NCBI RefSeq assembly: GCF_023147505.1
Contig: NZ_JAHXPB010000006.1
Coordinates: 1-64,000 of the forward strand
DNA from: Brevundimonas sp. EYE_349
GTDB taxonomy: Bacteria > Pseudomonadota > Alphaproteobacteria > Caulobacterales > Caulobacteraceae
Direction: 5' to 3'
DNA: 64,000 nucleotides
Shown here piece after piece: positions 1 through 9,356 of this stretch (position 1 is the stretch's first letter; the number at the start of each line of letters is the position of its first letter). The translations under genes and the position numbers were made by a program. The notes below the pieces were generated by a model, which was not told where the DNA came from, ran no database searches, and saw nothing but the letters and a program-made list of their open reading frames with translations.

Positions 1-49
1 CCAAACGGCCCTTCTCGAACACACTCTTCCTTACCGAAAACCCGTTTGA

Positions 50-126
<77 letters not shown>

Positions 127-132
127 AGATTT

Positions 133-165
133 AACCCGCTATCCCAAAAGGATGGCGGGTTTTTT
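133..165 (+). terminator. rho-independent terminator after tRNA-fMet
   Basis: A 12-bp stem (AACCCGCTATCC with GGATGGCGGGTT, one T-G wobble) closes a short CAAAA loop and runs into a stretch of T residues. It begins seven bases after the tRNA CCA end. Confidence 0.85.
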
Positions 166-198
166 CATGCCTCAAATCCACCAGTCATGATCCCGGAA

Positions 199-1602
199 TT
201 ATGCGCGCGCCAAGGCGGAAGACGCGACCGACTTAAGCGTAACGCCGGGCGCCTGTTCGAAAACCAGATCGTCGGTTCCAAAATACTTCTGCTGGTTGGT
301 CGCACACCAGTCGGTCGTGACGATGCGCACCGGACCTGAAGGGGGCGTAAGGCTGGCGGCGTAGAGGAAGTCGCCGGTCAGGGCGTCGAGGGGCAGGGGG
401 CGGTCCTGATTGGCGCGGGCCATGAAGGCCCCGAACTGCGTCGGCGTGGCCTCGGCCGTCATCAGGGCGCCGTTGAAGCGCACGATGGAATCGAAAATGT
501 AGCGGGTGACCGGCCCGGCCGGGGCGGCGTTGCCCAGGGTGGTGTGGCCGATGAAGCCGGCGTGGGCTCCCGCCTCGCGCGCCATGCCGGCGGCGATCGC
601 GCGGCCCGTGTCGCCCAGGGACATCGCGGGGCGGCCTGTCCAGAGGACCGTGCGTTCCTCGGGCGTGAGGTGGTCGGCGAGTGTTTGGGTCGTCAAGCCT
701 GCCAGGGCCGAGGAGGCGGAATTGTCCGTCGAAACCGGATGGGAGGCGGCGATCACGGACCCGTCCGCTGTGAACGTCGCCGCGGTGTAGGCGCTGGTGA
801 ACGAACCCGTATGCACATAGGCGCTGGCGCCCAGCTGGTGCTGGAAAAGAAGGTGGTCGTGTCCCCCCACCATCAAGGCGCCCTCAGGCAACAGGGGCAG
901 AATATCCCGATCCGCGACCACGCCCGCGTGGCTCATGACCATCACCTTGTCGGCGCCGGAAAGGCTGTCGGACAGGTTCGCCCGCGCCCAGTCGGCGGCG
1001 GCCGGGATCGAGAGTTGGTCTCGCGACGCCTTGGGATAGGTGTTCATCGAATTGGTCGCCATGCCGACGACCCGCAGCCGATGAGCGCCGAACGGCAGCG
1101 TCGCTGTTGGCAGGGCGTAACCGGCGCCGGTACGTGTGTCGGTGATGGTGGTGACGACATGGAGGCCCATGTCCCTCATCCGGGCAACGATATCGGCCAG
1201 GTCGGGCGTCAGATCATTGTCGTGGTTGCCCAGGTTCACTACGGTCGGCGCCAGGGCGGGCAGGGCGGCCAGAAAAGCCCAGTCCACTATGCCGTCCGAA
1301 CGCTGGGCGACGACATTGCCATGTTCGAAGATGTCGCCGTTGATGGCGATGACATGGGGGACGGGATGCGACCGGATTTCGTGTTCAAAGGCCGCCAACA
1401 GGTAAGGCGTGCGCTCATAGGCGGAATGAAGGTCCGATACGGCCAGAACCCGGCCGACGACCGCCTGGGTTTTCAAGGCCGCCAACCCTGGTGCGAAGGC
1501 CGCTCCGGCGGCGAACTGAAGAAGTCGACGACGGGAAGGCGCGATGAGGGCCACGGTTTCTCCAGGCGATGTGCGGGAAGACGCGGAGCAAAACTCACGC
1601 AC
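199..1602 (-). CDS. Tat-exported metallophosphoesterase (calcineurin-like, 5'-nucleotidase/UshA type)
   Basis: Predicted periplasmic phosphohydrolase of 467 residues. The dinuclear-metal motifs occur in the family order: DLH at 57-59, GDIFEHGN at 89-96, GNHD at 125-128, SHAG near 224 and GGHDH at 246-250. The roughly 200 C-terminal residues resemble the substrate-binding half of 5'-nucleotidases. A twin-arginine signal (SRRRLLQF at 23-30, then a hydrophobic stretch) indicates folded export, so the real start may lie a little downstream of the first Met. It is divergent from the TonB receptor on the plus strand. The substrate cannot be read from sequence; a nucleotide or phosphate ester is likely. 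Confidence 0.8.
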   Translation of the reverse strand: MREFCSASSRTSPGETVALIAPSRRRLLQFAAGAAFAPGLAALKTQAVVGRVLAVSDLHSAYERTPYLLAAFEHEIRSHPVPHVIAINGDIFEHGNVVAQRSDGIVDWAFLAALPALAPTVVNLGNHDNDLTPDLADIVARMRDMGLHVVTTITDTRTGAGYALPTATLPFGAHRLRVVGMATNSMNTYPKASRDQLSIPAAADWARANLSDSLSGADKVMVMSHAGVVADRDILPLLPEGALMVGGHDHLLFQHQLGASAYVHTGSFTSAYTAATFTADGSVIAASHPVSTDNSASSALAGLTTQTLADHLTPEERTVLWTGRPAMSLGDTGRAIAAGMAREAGAHAGFIGHTTLGNAAPAGPVTRYIFDSIVRFNGALMTAEATPTQFGAFMARANQDRPLPLDALTGDFLYAASLTPPSGPVRIVTTDWCATNQQKYFGTDDLVFEQAPGVTLKSVASSALARA

Positions 1603-1803
1603 CGACTGACTTTCGCATCCAGAGCCATGACGCGCAATGCGATCCTACGATGATCCATCGGTTTGAAGACAGATTGTCACAGGGCTGTGGCCGCGTCTTC
1701 AAAGGTTCAAGAAACGCGGCGTGGTCTCCTCTGGCGGGGGAGACGGCGACGCTTTAGGTCGTCGCGCGACACGTCCTCCCCCTGTCGCCAAGGAATATTC
1801 TTC

Positions 1804-4056
1804 ATGCTTCGCCAAGCCCTTTTGGCCGCCACCGTCAGCGGCGTCGCCCTGCTGAGCGCCGGCGCCGTTTCGGCCCAGACCGCCCCGAACAGCCAGGCCG
1901 TTCCCGCCGCCGAACCGGCGGGCGTCGACGACATCGTGGTCACGGCCCAGCGCCGCAGCGAGAACATCCGCGACGTGCCGTTCGCCGTCACCGCCCTGAG
2001 CCCGCAGACGCTGCAGGAGGTGTCGGCCGGCGGCGCCGACATCCTGTCGCTGTCGGGCCGCGTGCCCAGCCTGCAGGTCGAAAGCTCGAACGGCCGTTAC
2101 GCCCCGCGCTTCTACATCCGCGGCCTGGGCAATGTGGACTTCGACTTCACCGCCTCCCAGCCGGTCTCGGTGGTGCTGGACGATGTCGTTCTGGAAAGCG
2201 TCTATCTGAAGGGCTTCCCCCTGTTCGACGTGCAGCAGCTGGAAGTGCTGCGCGGGCCGCAGGGCACGCTTTTCGGCCGCAACACCCCGGCGGGCGTGGT
2301 CAAGATCGATACGGTCAAGCCCTCGGACGAGTTCACCGGCTTCGGCTCTCTGACCTATGGCAACCTGGGCTCGACGCGCGCCGAGGCGGCCGTCACCCTG
2401 CCTGCGTCGGACACGCTTCAGGTGCGCGGCGCCATCCTGTGGAACCACCGCGACGACTGGGTGAACAACGCCTACAATCCGTCGTTCGCCAATCCCGACA
2501 AGGATGACCTGGGCGGGTTCGACGATCTGGCCGCACGCGTCCATGTCGCGTGGACGCCGACCGATCGGCTATCCACGGTTCTGACGCTGCAGGCGCGCGA
2601 CTATGACGGCACGGGGACGATGAACCGGGCCAACGCCCTGACCAAGGGCTCCAACAAGCTGAACGACAACTTCGACCGCGACACCGTCTATTACGACGGC
2701 GGCCGCAACAACTTCCAGAAGCAGAAGACGACGTCCGAATCGTTGAAGGTGGCCTACGATTTCGGCCCCGCCACGCTGACCGGCATCGTCGGCTCCTATC
2801 AGGGCTGGTCGCAGGGCGACGGCGACATTGACGGCGGCGTGGCGTCGGCCCCGACGACCGCCTCCTACAAGACGCCGTTCAACTCAGAAACCGGCACCCT
2901 GTCCAGCGACCTGCTGCAGAACACCTATGAGCTGCGCCTGGCGTCGAACGGCGACGGCCGGGTCGGCTGGCAGGTGGGCGCCTTCTATTGGGACGAGCGC
3001 TTCAACCTGGTCAGCGGCACGTTCAACGGCGTGGGCGGTCTGATCCCCACCAAGATCACCGATATCGTTCAGAAGTCCGATTCCTGGTCGATCTTCGGCC
3101 AAGGCAGCTACAAGGTGACCGACGCGCTGAAGGTGACGGCGGGTCTGCGCTACACGGACGACAATCGCCACTACAACGGCCGGATCGTGGTCGGAACGCC
3201 GGTCGGCGGCCAGGGCGCCGTGTCGGTCGGGGATCAGCAGGTCAGCTGGGACGTCAGCGCGGTCTATCAGGTGAACGACGACCTGAACCTGTTCGCGCGG
3301 GTGGCCAAGGGCTATCGCGGCCCGTCGATCCAGGGCCGCAACCTGCCGGTCCTGACGACGGCCAATTCCGAGACGGTCATGTCGTACGAAACGGGTATGA
3401 AGGCGCGGATGATAGACGGCCGGGCGCGCTTCAACGCCACCGCCTATGTCTATGAAGTCAGCGACATGCAGTTCACCGCCATCGGCGGCGCGGACAACTC
3501 CAACCGCCTGATCAACGCCAAGAAGGGCGAGGGCTATGGCCTGGAACTGGACGGCGATGTCTATCTGGGTGCCGGCTTCAGCCTGGCGGCCGGCGGCGCC
3601 TGGAACCACACCGAGATCAAGGACAAGGATCTGCTGGTCGCCGTCTGCGGCTCCAACTGCACCGTCACCGATCCCATCGTCATGGTGGGAACGACCCGTC
3701 GCGCCGCCATCGACGGCAACCCCTTCCCGCAGGCGCCGGAATACACCGCCAATCTGACGCTGAACTACGTCAGGCCGCTGGGCGTCGACACCGAGCTGTT
3801 CGCCTCGACCGACTGGGTCATGCAGAAGAATTTCAACCTGTTCCTCTATGAATCGGTCGAGTTCATGCAGGATACGCATTTCGAAGGCGGACTGCGCGCG
3901 GGCTGGCGCGATCTGTCGCGCGGTATCGAAGCCGCCGCCTACGTCCGCAACCTGACGGACGAGGAGAATGTGATCGGCGCCATCGACTTCAACAACCTGA
4001 CAGCCTTCGTCAACGAGCCGCGCACCTATGGCGTGCAACTGACCAAGCGGTTCTGA
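1804..4056 (+). CDS. TonB-dependent outer-membrane receptor
   Basis: A 750-residue outer-membrane active transporter. I chose the ATG at 1804 because it begins a classic Sec signal (MLRQALLAATVSGVALLSAG, ending near ...SAQ). The frame stays open about 140 bases further upstream but that stretch looks like leader, not protein. A TonB-box-like DDIVVTAQRR is followed by the plug domain (about 35-150, with the LEVLRGPQGTLFGRN motif) and a long beta-barrel ending in the aromatic TKRF. The substrate is unknown. It ends at a strong terminator and is divergent from the phosphoesterase gene. Confidence 0.9.
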   Translation: MLRQALLAATVSGVALLSAGAVSAQTAPNSQAVPAAEPAGVDDIVVTAQRRSENIRDVPFAVTALSPQTLQEVSAGGADILSLSGRVPSLQVESSNGRYAPRFYIRGLGNVDFDFTASQPVSVVLDDVVLESVYLKGFPLFDVQQLEVLRGPQGTLFGRNTPAGVVKIDTVKPSDEFTGFGSLTYGNLGSTRAEAAVTLPASDTLQVRGAILWNHRDDWVNNAYNPSFANPDKDDLGGFDDLAARVHVAWTPTDRLSTVLTLQARDYDGTGTMNRANALTKGSNKLNDNFDRDTVYYDGGRNNFQKQKTTSESLKVAYDFGPATLTGIVGSYQGWSQGDGDIDGGVASAPTTASYKTPFNSETGTLSSDLLQNTYELRLASNGDGRVGWQVGAFYWDERFNLVSGTFNGVGGLIPTKITDIVQKSDSWSIFGQGSYKVTDALKVTAGLRYTDDNRHYNGRIVVGTPVGGQGAVSVGDQQVSWDVSAVYQVNDDLNLFARVAKGYRGPSIQGRNLPVLTTANSETVMSYETGMKARMIDGRARFNATAYVYEVSDMQFTAIGGADNSNRLINAKKGEGYGLELDGDVYLGAGFSLAAGGAWNHTEIKDKDLLVAVCGSNCTVTDPIVMVGTTRRAAIDGNPFPQAPEYTANLTLNYVRPLGVDTELFASTDWVMQKNFNLFLYESVEFMQDTHFEGGLRAGWRDLSRGIEAAAYVRNLTDEENVIGAIDFNNLTAFVNEPRTYGVQLTKRF

Positions 4057-4085
4057 GGTCGAAACCAAGTTGACAGCCAACGGAA

Positions 4086-4112
4086 GCCGCCCTGTTCGCA
4101 GGGCGGCTTTTT
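4086..4112 (+). terminator. rho-independent terminator after TonB receptor
   Basis: Perfect 9-bp stem GCCGCCCTG/CAGGGCGGC with a TTCG tetraloop and a following T run. It lies between two convergent receptor genes. Confidence 0.9.
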
Positions 4113-4126
4113 CGTTGCTTGCCTCG

Positions 4127-6607
4127 CTACTGAAGCGCCCATTTCAGCGCAACCCCGATGGTGCGGGGACGTAGAGGCGTGACGGCCTGGGCGTCGGGCA
4201 GCCGGAAGGGATCGCTGTAGGCGAAGGTGTTGGCGCGGGTGTCGAACAGATTGTCCACGAAGACGGTGGCCACCCAGGGCGCACTCTCCACGCCCATCGA
4301 CAACCGGCCGGTGGCGTAGTCGCCCATACGGTGCTGCTGTCGGCCATCGAAGGTCAGGCGGGACGCGCCGACATAGGACACGCCGCCGTCCGCGATCAGT
4401 TGCAGGCGATCCGTCATTGGGCGGCGATAGGTGAAGCCCAGGTTGGCAGAGGCCTTTGGCACGCCGGGCAAGCCTGCGCCCCGTTGGGTCGCGAACCGGC
4501 TGGCGGGATCGGTGATGCGCGGATCGGCGATCAGGGCGTTGGCGAACACCTCAAGTCCGTCTGTGGGCCGCCAGTTGGCCTCGGCCTCGAAACCGACGTC
4601 GGCGCCGTCGCCGACATTGACCACATAGGCCAGGCCGCTGGGCAGGAACTGGTCGCTCTGCACATCGCGCCAGCGGGCGGCGTAGAGGGCGGCGCGCAGC
4701 CGCGCGCGGCCATCGGCGGATCGGACCTTGGCGTTGAACTCCAGGTTCCATAGCGAGTCGGGGCGATACTGGCGCGCCGGCGAATCCCTCAGGCCGCTGA
4801 AGTCCTGACCGATGACGCCCGCGGTGTTGAAACCGCCCGCGCGCCGGCCGTGGCTGAGCTGAGCCGACAGGTTCAGCCGGTCGCTGGGTTGCCAGGCCAG
4901 GGCGATCTTGGGCGTCAGGCCGGACGACCCCCCTTGGCCATCGAAGTTTCGCACGCGCGTTCGCTGGCGCACCTGGGAGGTGGTGTCGTAGTCCAGGGTG
5001 TAATAGCGGGCGCCGGCGGTCAGGGTCAGTTTGGGCGTCAGATCCCAGGCCGCTTCGCCATAGAGGGCCGCCTCCTGCAGGGTGTCGCGGCGCTTCTCGG
5101 CGTAGAGCGCCAGCGGTTCGGGACGCAGGATCGACAGGACGGGATCGGTGCGGGTCGTGCTGGTGGAGGCCAGGGCGCCGACCAGCCAGCGCCAGCGCCC
5201 GACGTCGGGCGAGGTCAGCACCGTCTCGCCCACAACCAGATGGATGTCCTTGTTTTCGTCCAGCGCGCCGACCGAAGCCAGAGAGCCGAACCGACGGAGC
5301 GCGCTGGAGGCGTCGTACCGGCTTTTAAACCCATGTTCGACCACCGCGAGCGAGGCGTCCAGTCGGCCCCAGGTTCCGCGCCCTTCCAGCGACAGCGACG
5401 CCTGGTCGAAGCGGTTCTGATGCGGTTCGCGCACCAGATTGGCGCGACGCAATGGGCCTAATCCACGATAAACATAGTGGGTGTCCTCGGTCATGATCGA
5501 CTGATGGACGACGCCCGCGCGCGCGGTCCAGCCTGGCGCCAAGGCCAGGGCGCCCGACAGGCGACCACCCCGCCGCGTGCCGTCGTTGACGCGGCGCAGG
5601 TTCAGTTCGACATCGTTGATGTAGCCGCTGAAGGTCTCGCCATAGACGGCCGCGCGGACGGCCGCGCGGTCGCCGGCCAGGGGCAGGTTGGCGACTAGGT
5701 TGTAGTCGGTGTTGGTTCCGCCGCTATGGGTATGGGATCGGGTCAGGGCGACGGCCAGGTCCTCGCGGCCGAACTCGGGGCGGCGGGTGACGATACGCAC
5801 CACGCCGCCGATTGGGCCGGTGCCGTACAGCGTGCCCTGTGGGCCGCGAAGAACCTCGACCCGGTCGATGTCGATCAGCTTCAGGTCCGGGTCGGGGGCG
5901 CTGTAGGTGACGGGCGTCAGATCGAGATAGAGGCCGACCGTCGATTGGGTCAGGCCGGTGAACACCCCGTCGGAGATGCCGCGCAGCAAGATCTTGTTTC
6001 GGCCGGGGCCCAGGTTCGTCACCGTCATGCCCGAGACCAGGCTGTCTAGCCCCTGCATCCCCGTGACGCCGGACCGGCCGATCCGGTCGCCGGTGATGGC
6101 GGTCATGGCCGAGGAGGACCGCTGGATCAACTCCGGGCGGCGCGGGGCGGTCACGACCACTTCGCTGACCTGAACCGCCTCGGTCTGTGGGGCAGGTCGA
6201 GGCGCGGGCCGTACAGAGGGCGAAGGCGGCGGGGTGGCGACGCGCGGCGCCGAACTGATGATAACCGCCCCGTCCGGCCTGACCAGATAGCGGCAGCCCG
6301 ATCCGGCCAGTATGCGGTCCAGCGCCGCGTCCAGGGTCATGCGGCCGCGCAGCGCAGGGCTGGTTCCAGTGCAGGCTGCGACGCCGCCCCCCAGCGACAC
6401 CCGCGCCTGCAACGCCAGGTCCAGAAGGGCGCGGTCCACCGGCTGGCGCGGCACATAGAGGTTCAGGACATGCGACTGTTCAGCCCAGGCCGGGGCGGCC
6501 AGGGCGGCGGTCGCGACAAGCGCGAGGCTGGCGTTCAGTGCGGCGGCGCGTGACCGGGACAGGCCAGGGGTTCGGGGCCGCCCGGCCTCAGCCGGCCTCA
6601 CGCGCAT
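4127..6607 (-). CDS. FecA-like TonB-dependent receptor with N-terminal STN signalling domain
   Basis: An 826-residue outer-membrane transducer. After a signal peptide (about 20-43, ending AWAEQ) comes a secretin/TonB short N-terminal domain at about 45-115, the part of FecA-type receptors that contacts the anti-sigma factor. Then follow a TonB-box-like EVVVTAPRR, a plug with LEVLRGPQGTLYG, and a barrel ending in LKWALQ. The start overlaps the end of the fecR gene by 20 bases, so the two are translationally linked. With the upstream sigma and FecR genes it forms a complete cell-surface signalling set. The ligand is unknown; iron chelates are the usual case. Confidence 0.9.
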   Translation of the reverse strand: MRVRPAEAGRPRTPGLSRSRAAALNASLALVATAALAAPAWAEQSHVLNLYVPRQPVDRALLDLALQARVSLGGGVAACTGTSPALRGRMTLDAALDRILAGSGCRYLVRPDGAVIISSAPRVATPPPSPSVRPAPRPAPQTEAVQVSEVVVTAPRRPELIQRSSSAMTAITGDRIGRSGVTGMQGLDSLVSGMTVTNLGPGRNKILLRGISDGVFTGLTQSTVGLYLDLTPVTYSAPDPDLKLIDIDRVEVLRGPQGTLYGTGPIGGVVRIVTRRPEFGREDLAVALTRSHTHSGGTNTDYNLVANLPLAGDRAAVRAAVYGETFSGYINDVELNLRRVNDGTRRGGRLSGALALAPGWTARAGVVHQSIMTEDTHYVYRGLGPLRRANLVREPHQNRFDQASLSLEGRGTWGRLDASLAVVEHGFKSRYDASSALRRFGSLASVGALDENKDIHLVVGETVLTSPDVGRWRWLVGALASTSTTRTDPVLSILRPEPLALYAEKRRDTLQEAALYGEAAWDLTPKLTLTAGARYYTLDYDTTSQVRQRTRVRNFDGQGGSSGLTPKIALAWQPSDRLNLSAQLSHGRRAGGFNTAGVIGQDFSGLRDSPARQYRPDSLWNLEFNAKVRSADGRARLRAALYAARWRDVQSDQFLPSGLAYVVNVGDGADVGFEAEANWRPTDGLEVFANALIADPRITDPASRFATQRGAGLPGVPKASANLGFTYRRPMTDRLQLIADGGVSYVGASRLTFDGRQQHRMGDYATGRLSMGVESAPWVATVFVDNLFDTRANTFAYSDPFRLPDAQAVTPLRPRTIGVALKWALQ

Positions 6608-7553
6608 CGACGCGGACAGCGGTCGTCGAGGCGTCGATCCGAATGGGAAGGAAGTCCTGGAGTTGCTGCAACATCACGGCCTCGTCGCCAATACGCAGGG
6701 CGCCCGTGAAGCGCAGCGCCCGAGCCGATGTCGATAGCACAACAGGTTTGTCGAGATAACGCGAAAGATCGTCCGCGACTTCGCCCAGCGGGCGATCGCG
6801 ATAGACCAGCACCCCCTGGCGCCAGGCGGAGGCGCGGTCGGGCGCGACCGTGGCCAGCATCGGGGTCTTCTGGGCTGTTTGGGCCAATGCCTGGCCGGCG
6901 ATCAAACGAACGCGCGGCGCCTTTTGCGGCGTCACGGCCACGACGCCGCGTTCCACGGCCACGGCGAAGTTATCGCCGTGGTTCAGTACATTGAAGGCGG
7001 TGCCCAGAACCTCGACCTGATGCGCGCCGGCGGCGACCACGAACGGGTGAGCGGGGTCATGGACCACGTCGAAGGCGGCCTCGCCCTCGTCCAGCGACAC
7101 CGCGCGGCGATCGCCGTCGAACCGCACGTCCAGGCGCGAATGGCGGTTCAGATAGACGTGGGAACCGTCCTCCAACGCCACCGTAAGCGGCGCGTCGGTG
7201 GTGGCGTAGGTCTGGCCGTTGGGCGCCATCCACATCCACAGGCCGACCGCCAAGGTGACGCTGGCGGCGATGCCGAGCCCCGCGCTTAGCCAGGGACGAC
7301 GACGCTGCGTGCGGCGGTCGCGGGCTGGGGCGAAATCAATGACGGGGGCTGGTTGGGGCTCGACGGCCGAGGCCGTATCGGCGGCGTCCAGATCGACCCA
7401 TAGCCGCTCGATCGCGTCATAGGCCAGGGCGTGGGCGGGCGCCGCCTCCAGCCAGGACTGGAAGCCAAACCAGACGTCGTCGCCGGCCGCCTCGTCGCGC
7501 AGGGCGACGAACCAGTGCAGCGCCTTTTCGTCGATGTCGGTGGTCGCCTTCAT
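6588..7553 (-). CDS. fecR: FecR family anti-sigma factor
   Basis: A 321-residue inner-membrane regulator. It shows the three expected parts: a cytoplasmic N-terminal DUF4880-type helical domain (about 5-60, with ALHWFVAL and W residues), one membrane helix (about 90-112, WLSAGLGIAASVTLAVGLWM), and a periplasmic FecR domain (about 115-220, with GEAAFDV and VEVLGTAFNV). It should hold the ECF sigma factor until the FecA-like receptor signals. It lies between the sigma gene (106-base gap) and the receptor gene (20-base overlap). Confidence 0.9.
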   Translation of the reverse strand: MKATTDIDEKALHWFVALRDEAAGDDVWFGFQSWLEAAPAHALAYDAIERLWVDLDAADTASAVEPQPAPVIDFAPARDRRTQRRRPWLSAGLGIAASVTLAVGLWMWMAPNGQTYATTDAPLTVALEDGSHVYLNRHSRLDVRFDGDRRAVSLDEGEAAFDVVHDPAHPFVVAAGAHQVEVLGTAFNVLNHGDNFAVAVERGVVAVTPQKAPRVRLIAGQALAQTAQKTPMLATVAPDRASAWRQGVLVYRDRPLGEVADDLSRYLDKPVVLSTSARALRFTGALRIGDEAVMLQQLQDFLPIRIDASTTAVRVDAREAG

Positions 7554-7659
7554 GCCATCCCAGCCTGGATGTGCGCCGGAAAACGCAATCCCTGATACTC
7601 AGACGTCACGGCGACTGCGCCGCCTCCACAGTTTCGTTCGGCGACGGGCGAAAGGGTGC

Positions 7660-8148
7660 TCACGGCTGCGCCTTTCGGGCCAGGACGCGCAGGGCCTCCA
7701 TCATATGTTTCTCGACCGAACTGCGCGAAATGTCGAGTTGGCTGGCGATGTCGGCATAGCTGACGCCGTCGAACTTGTGCAGGCGAAAGATCGTGCGGGT
7801 TTTGGGCGGCAGCGTTTCCAGAGCCGCGACCAGCCGCGCCAGCCGCTCGCGCGACGTCACCACGGCCTCGGCGGACGGGGCGTCGTCCAGATCTTCGACC
7901 GCTCCGGTCTGGTGATTGATCTGGCGCCAGGCGCTGTCGCGCGCGGCGGCGCGCTGGCCCGAGCGCCATCGGTCCAGCATCAGGTTGGAGAGCAGGCGGA
8001 AAAGAAACGCGCGTGGATTGTCGACTGGCGTGTCCGCCGACAGGGCCGAAACCTTCAGATAGAGGTCCTGCAACAGATCATCGACATCGCCCGAGGCCCC
8101 GCTGAGCCGCGCACGGCAGAAGCGGGCCAGATCCTGTCGCTGCTCCAT
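7660..8148 (-). CDS. fecI: ECF RNA polymerase sigma factor, FecI type
   Basis: Extracytoplasmic-function sigma factor of 162 residues. Region 2 is recognisable (DVDDLLQDLYLKV, then PRAFLFRLLSNLMLDRWR) and region 4 forms a helix-turn-helix (LPPKTRTIFRLHKFDGVSYADIASQL, then SVEKHMMEAL). I chose the ATG at 8148, which gives a normal FecI length. A TTG at 8187 would add 13 residues, and the longer open frame would run into the divergent gene at 8387. It should direct transcription of the receptor downstream. Confidence 0.85.
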   Translation of the reverse strand: MEQRQDLARFCRARLSGASGDVDDLLQDLYLKVSALSADTPVDNPRAFLFRLLSNLMLDRWRSGQRAAARDSAWRQINHQTGAVEDLDDAPSAEAVVTSRERLARLVAALETLPPKTRTIFRLHKFDGVSYADIASQLDISRSSVEKHMMEALRVLARKAQP

Positions 8149-8386
8149 ATAGGTGGCGACCAGAGGATGCGCGGCGGGCGCGGTCAAACAGGCGAAATCC
8201 TTTGTCGCGTCCCAGGATGGAACGTCGGTCCTCCATGCCGCGACGATTTTCCTGAGGCAAGGGCGGACCGGCGGCGTCTTTAGATCGAAGGCGTCGCTGT
8301 GCGGCGGCGAACAGGGTTTCGATGCGCGCGTATCCAGCACACGGCAGAGCGACGGCGCCGGTCCTTCGGGTCGGCTAGGCGGCGCC

Positions 8387-9352
8387 ATGTTCGATATTTG
8401 GCGTTCCGGCTTCATCCGCCGCCCCCTGCCCAGCGTCATGGACCAGCCGCCGACCGCCGACGAGGTGACGTGGCTGCCGGATTGCGGACCCTACGCCTAT
8501 GTCGCCGATCCGTTCGGCGTCACGCGCGACGGCGTGCTGACCGTCTTCGTCGAGGCGTTCGACTATCATGTGCGGCGAGGCGAGATTCATTACCGCCAGT
8601 ACGACGCCGACGACCGGCTGATCGGCCAGGGCGTGGCGCTGACCGAACCCTGGCACCTGTCCTATCCGACCCTGGTCGAGGACGGCGGCGAGCTTTACAT
8701 GCTGCCCGAAGGCTACAAGAGCGGTGGGCTGATCCTCTATCGCTGTGTGCGCTTCCCGGATCGGTGGGAGCCGGCGGCGCGTCTGGGCGACTTGGCCGCC
8801 ATCGATGCGACGGTCGTGCGGCACGACGGCCTGTGGTGGATGTTCCACGCCCTGGCGGGGCCGGATGACCGGGCGATGCGCGAGATGCATCTGGCCTGGA
8901 GCGAGACCCTGACGGGGCCGTGGACGGCCCATGCCGCCAATCCGGTCATGAGCGGTTTCGACGTGTCGCGGCCTGGCGGCACGGCCTTCGTTCACGACGG
9001 CGCCCTGCATCTGCCGGTTCAGGACTGCGTGGCGACCTATGGGGCGGCGGTCAATCTGCTGAGGATCGAGACGCTGACGCCCGGCGCCTTTTCGGTGACG
9101 CCGGTCAGACGGTTCCAGCCTGGCGATCTGTTGGCTGGGTTCGGCGATGGGTTTCACACCCTGTCCGGTCATGGCGACGTGACCTTCATCGACGTGAAGA
9201 GCATCCGCCGATCGGCTGCCGAGCCGTGGCTGAAGGCGGGGTTCAAGGCGCGGCGCCTGCTGGGGCTGAACGGGCCGCGCGGCCGTGGTGCGACCGGGCT
9301 GGCGGTCCATCCGACGCTCTTCTCGACGTCCAACGTCGGCAAGGGCGGCTAA
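8387..9352 (+). CDS. five-bladed beta-propeller protein, GINT1-N-like (glycosidase/transferase fold)
   Basis: A 321-residue cytoplasmic-looking protein with no signal peptide. Repeating blades contain the motif style of the GH43/GH68 propeller superfamily: YVADPFG near 37, FVEAF, HLSYPTLVEDGGELYMLPE, DATVVRHDGLWWMFHA and RPGGTAFVHDG. This pattern is seen in the N-terminal domain of plant GINT1 and in many bacterial proteins from glycan loci. It is followed four bases later by a glycosyltransferase gene, so a role in cell-surface glycan assembly is likely. No reaction can be assigned. Confidence 0.6.
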   Translation: MFDIWRSGFIRRPLPSVMDQPPTADEVTWLPDCGPYAYVADPFGVTRDGVLTVFVEAFDYHVRRGEIHYRQYDADDRLIGQGVALTEPWHLSYPTLVEDGGELYMLPEGYKSGGLILYRCVRFPDRWEPAARLGDLAAIDATVVRHDGLWWMFHALAGPDDRAMREMHLAWSETLTGPWTAHAANPVMSGFDVSRPGGTAFVHDGALHLPVQDCVATYGAAVNLLRIETLTPGAFSVTPVRRFQPGDLLAGFGDGFHTLSGHGDVTFIDVKSIRRSAAEPWLKAGFKARRLLGLNGPRGRGATGLAVHPTLFSTSNVGKGG

Positions 9353-9356
9353 GATC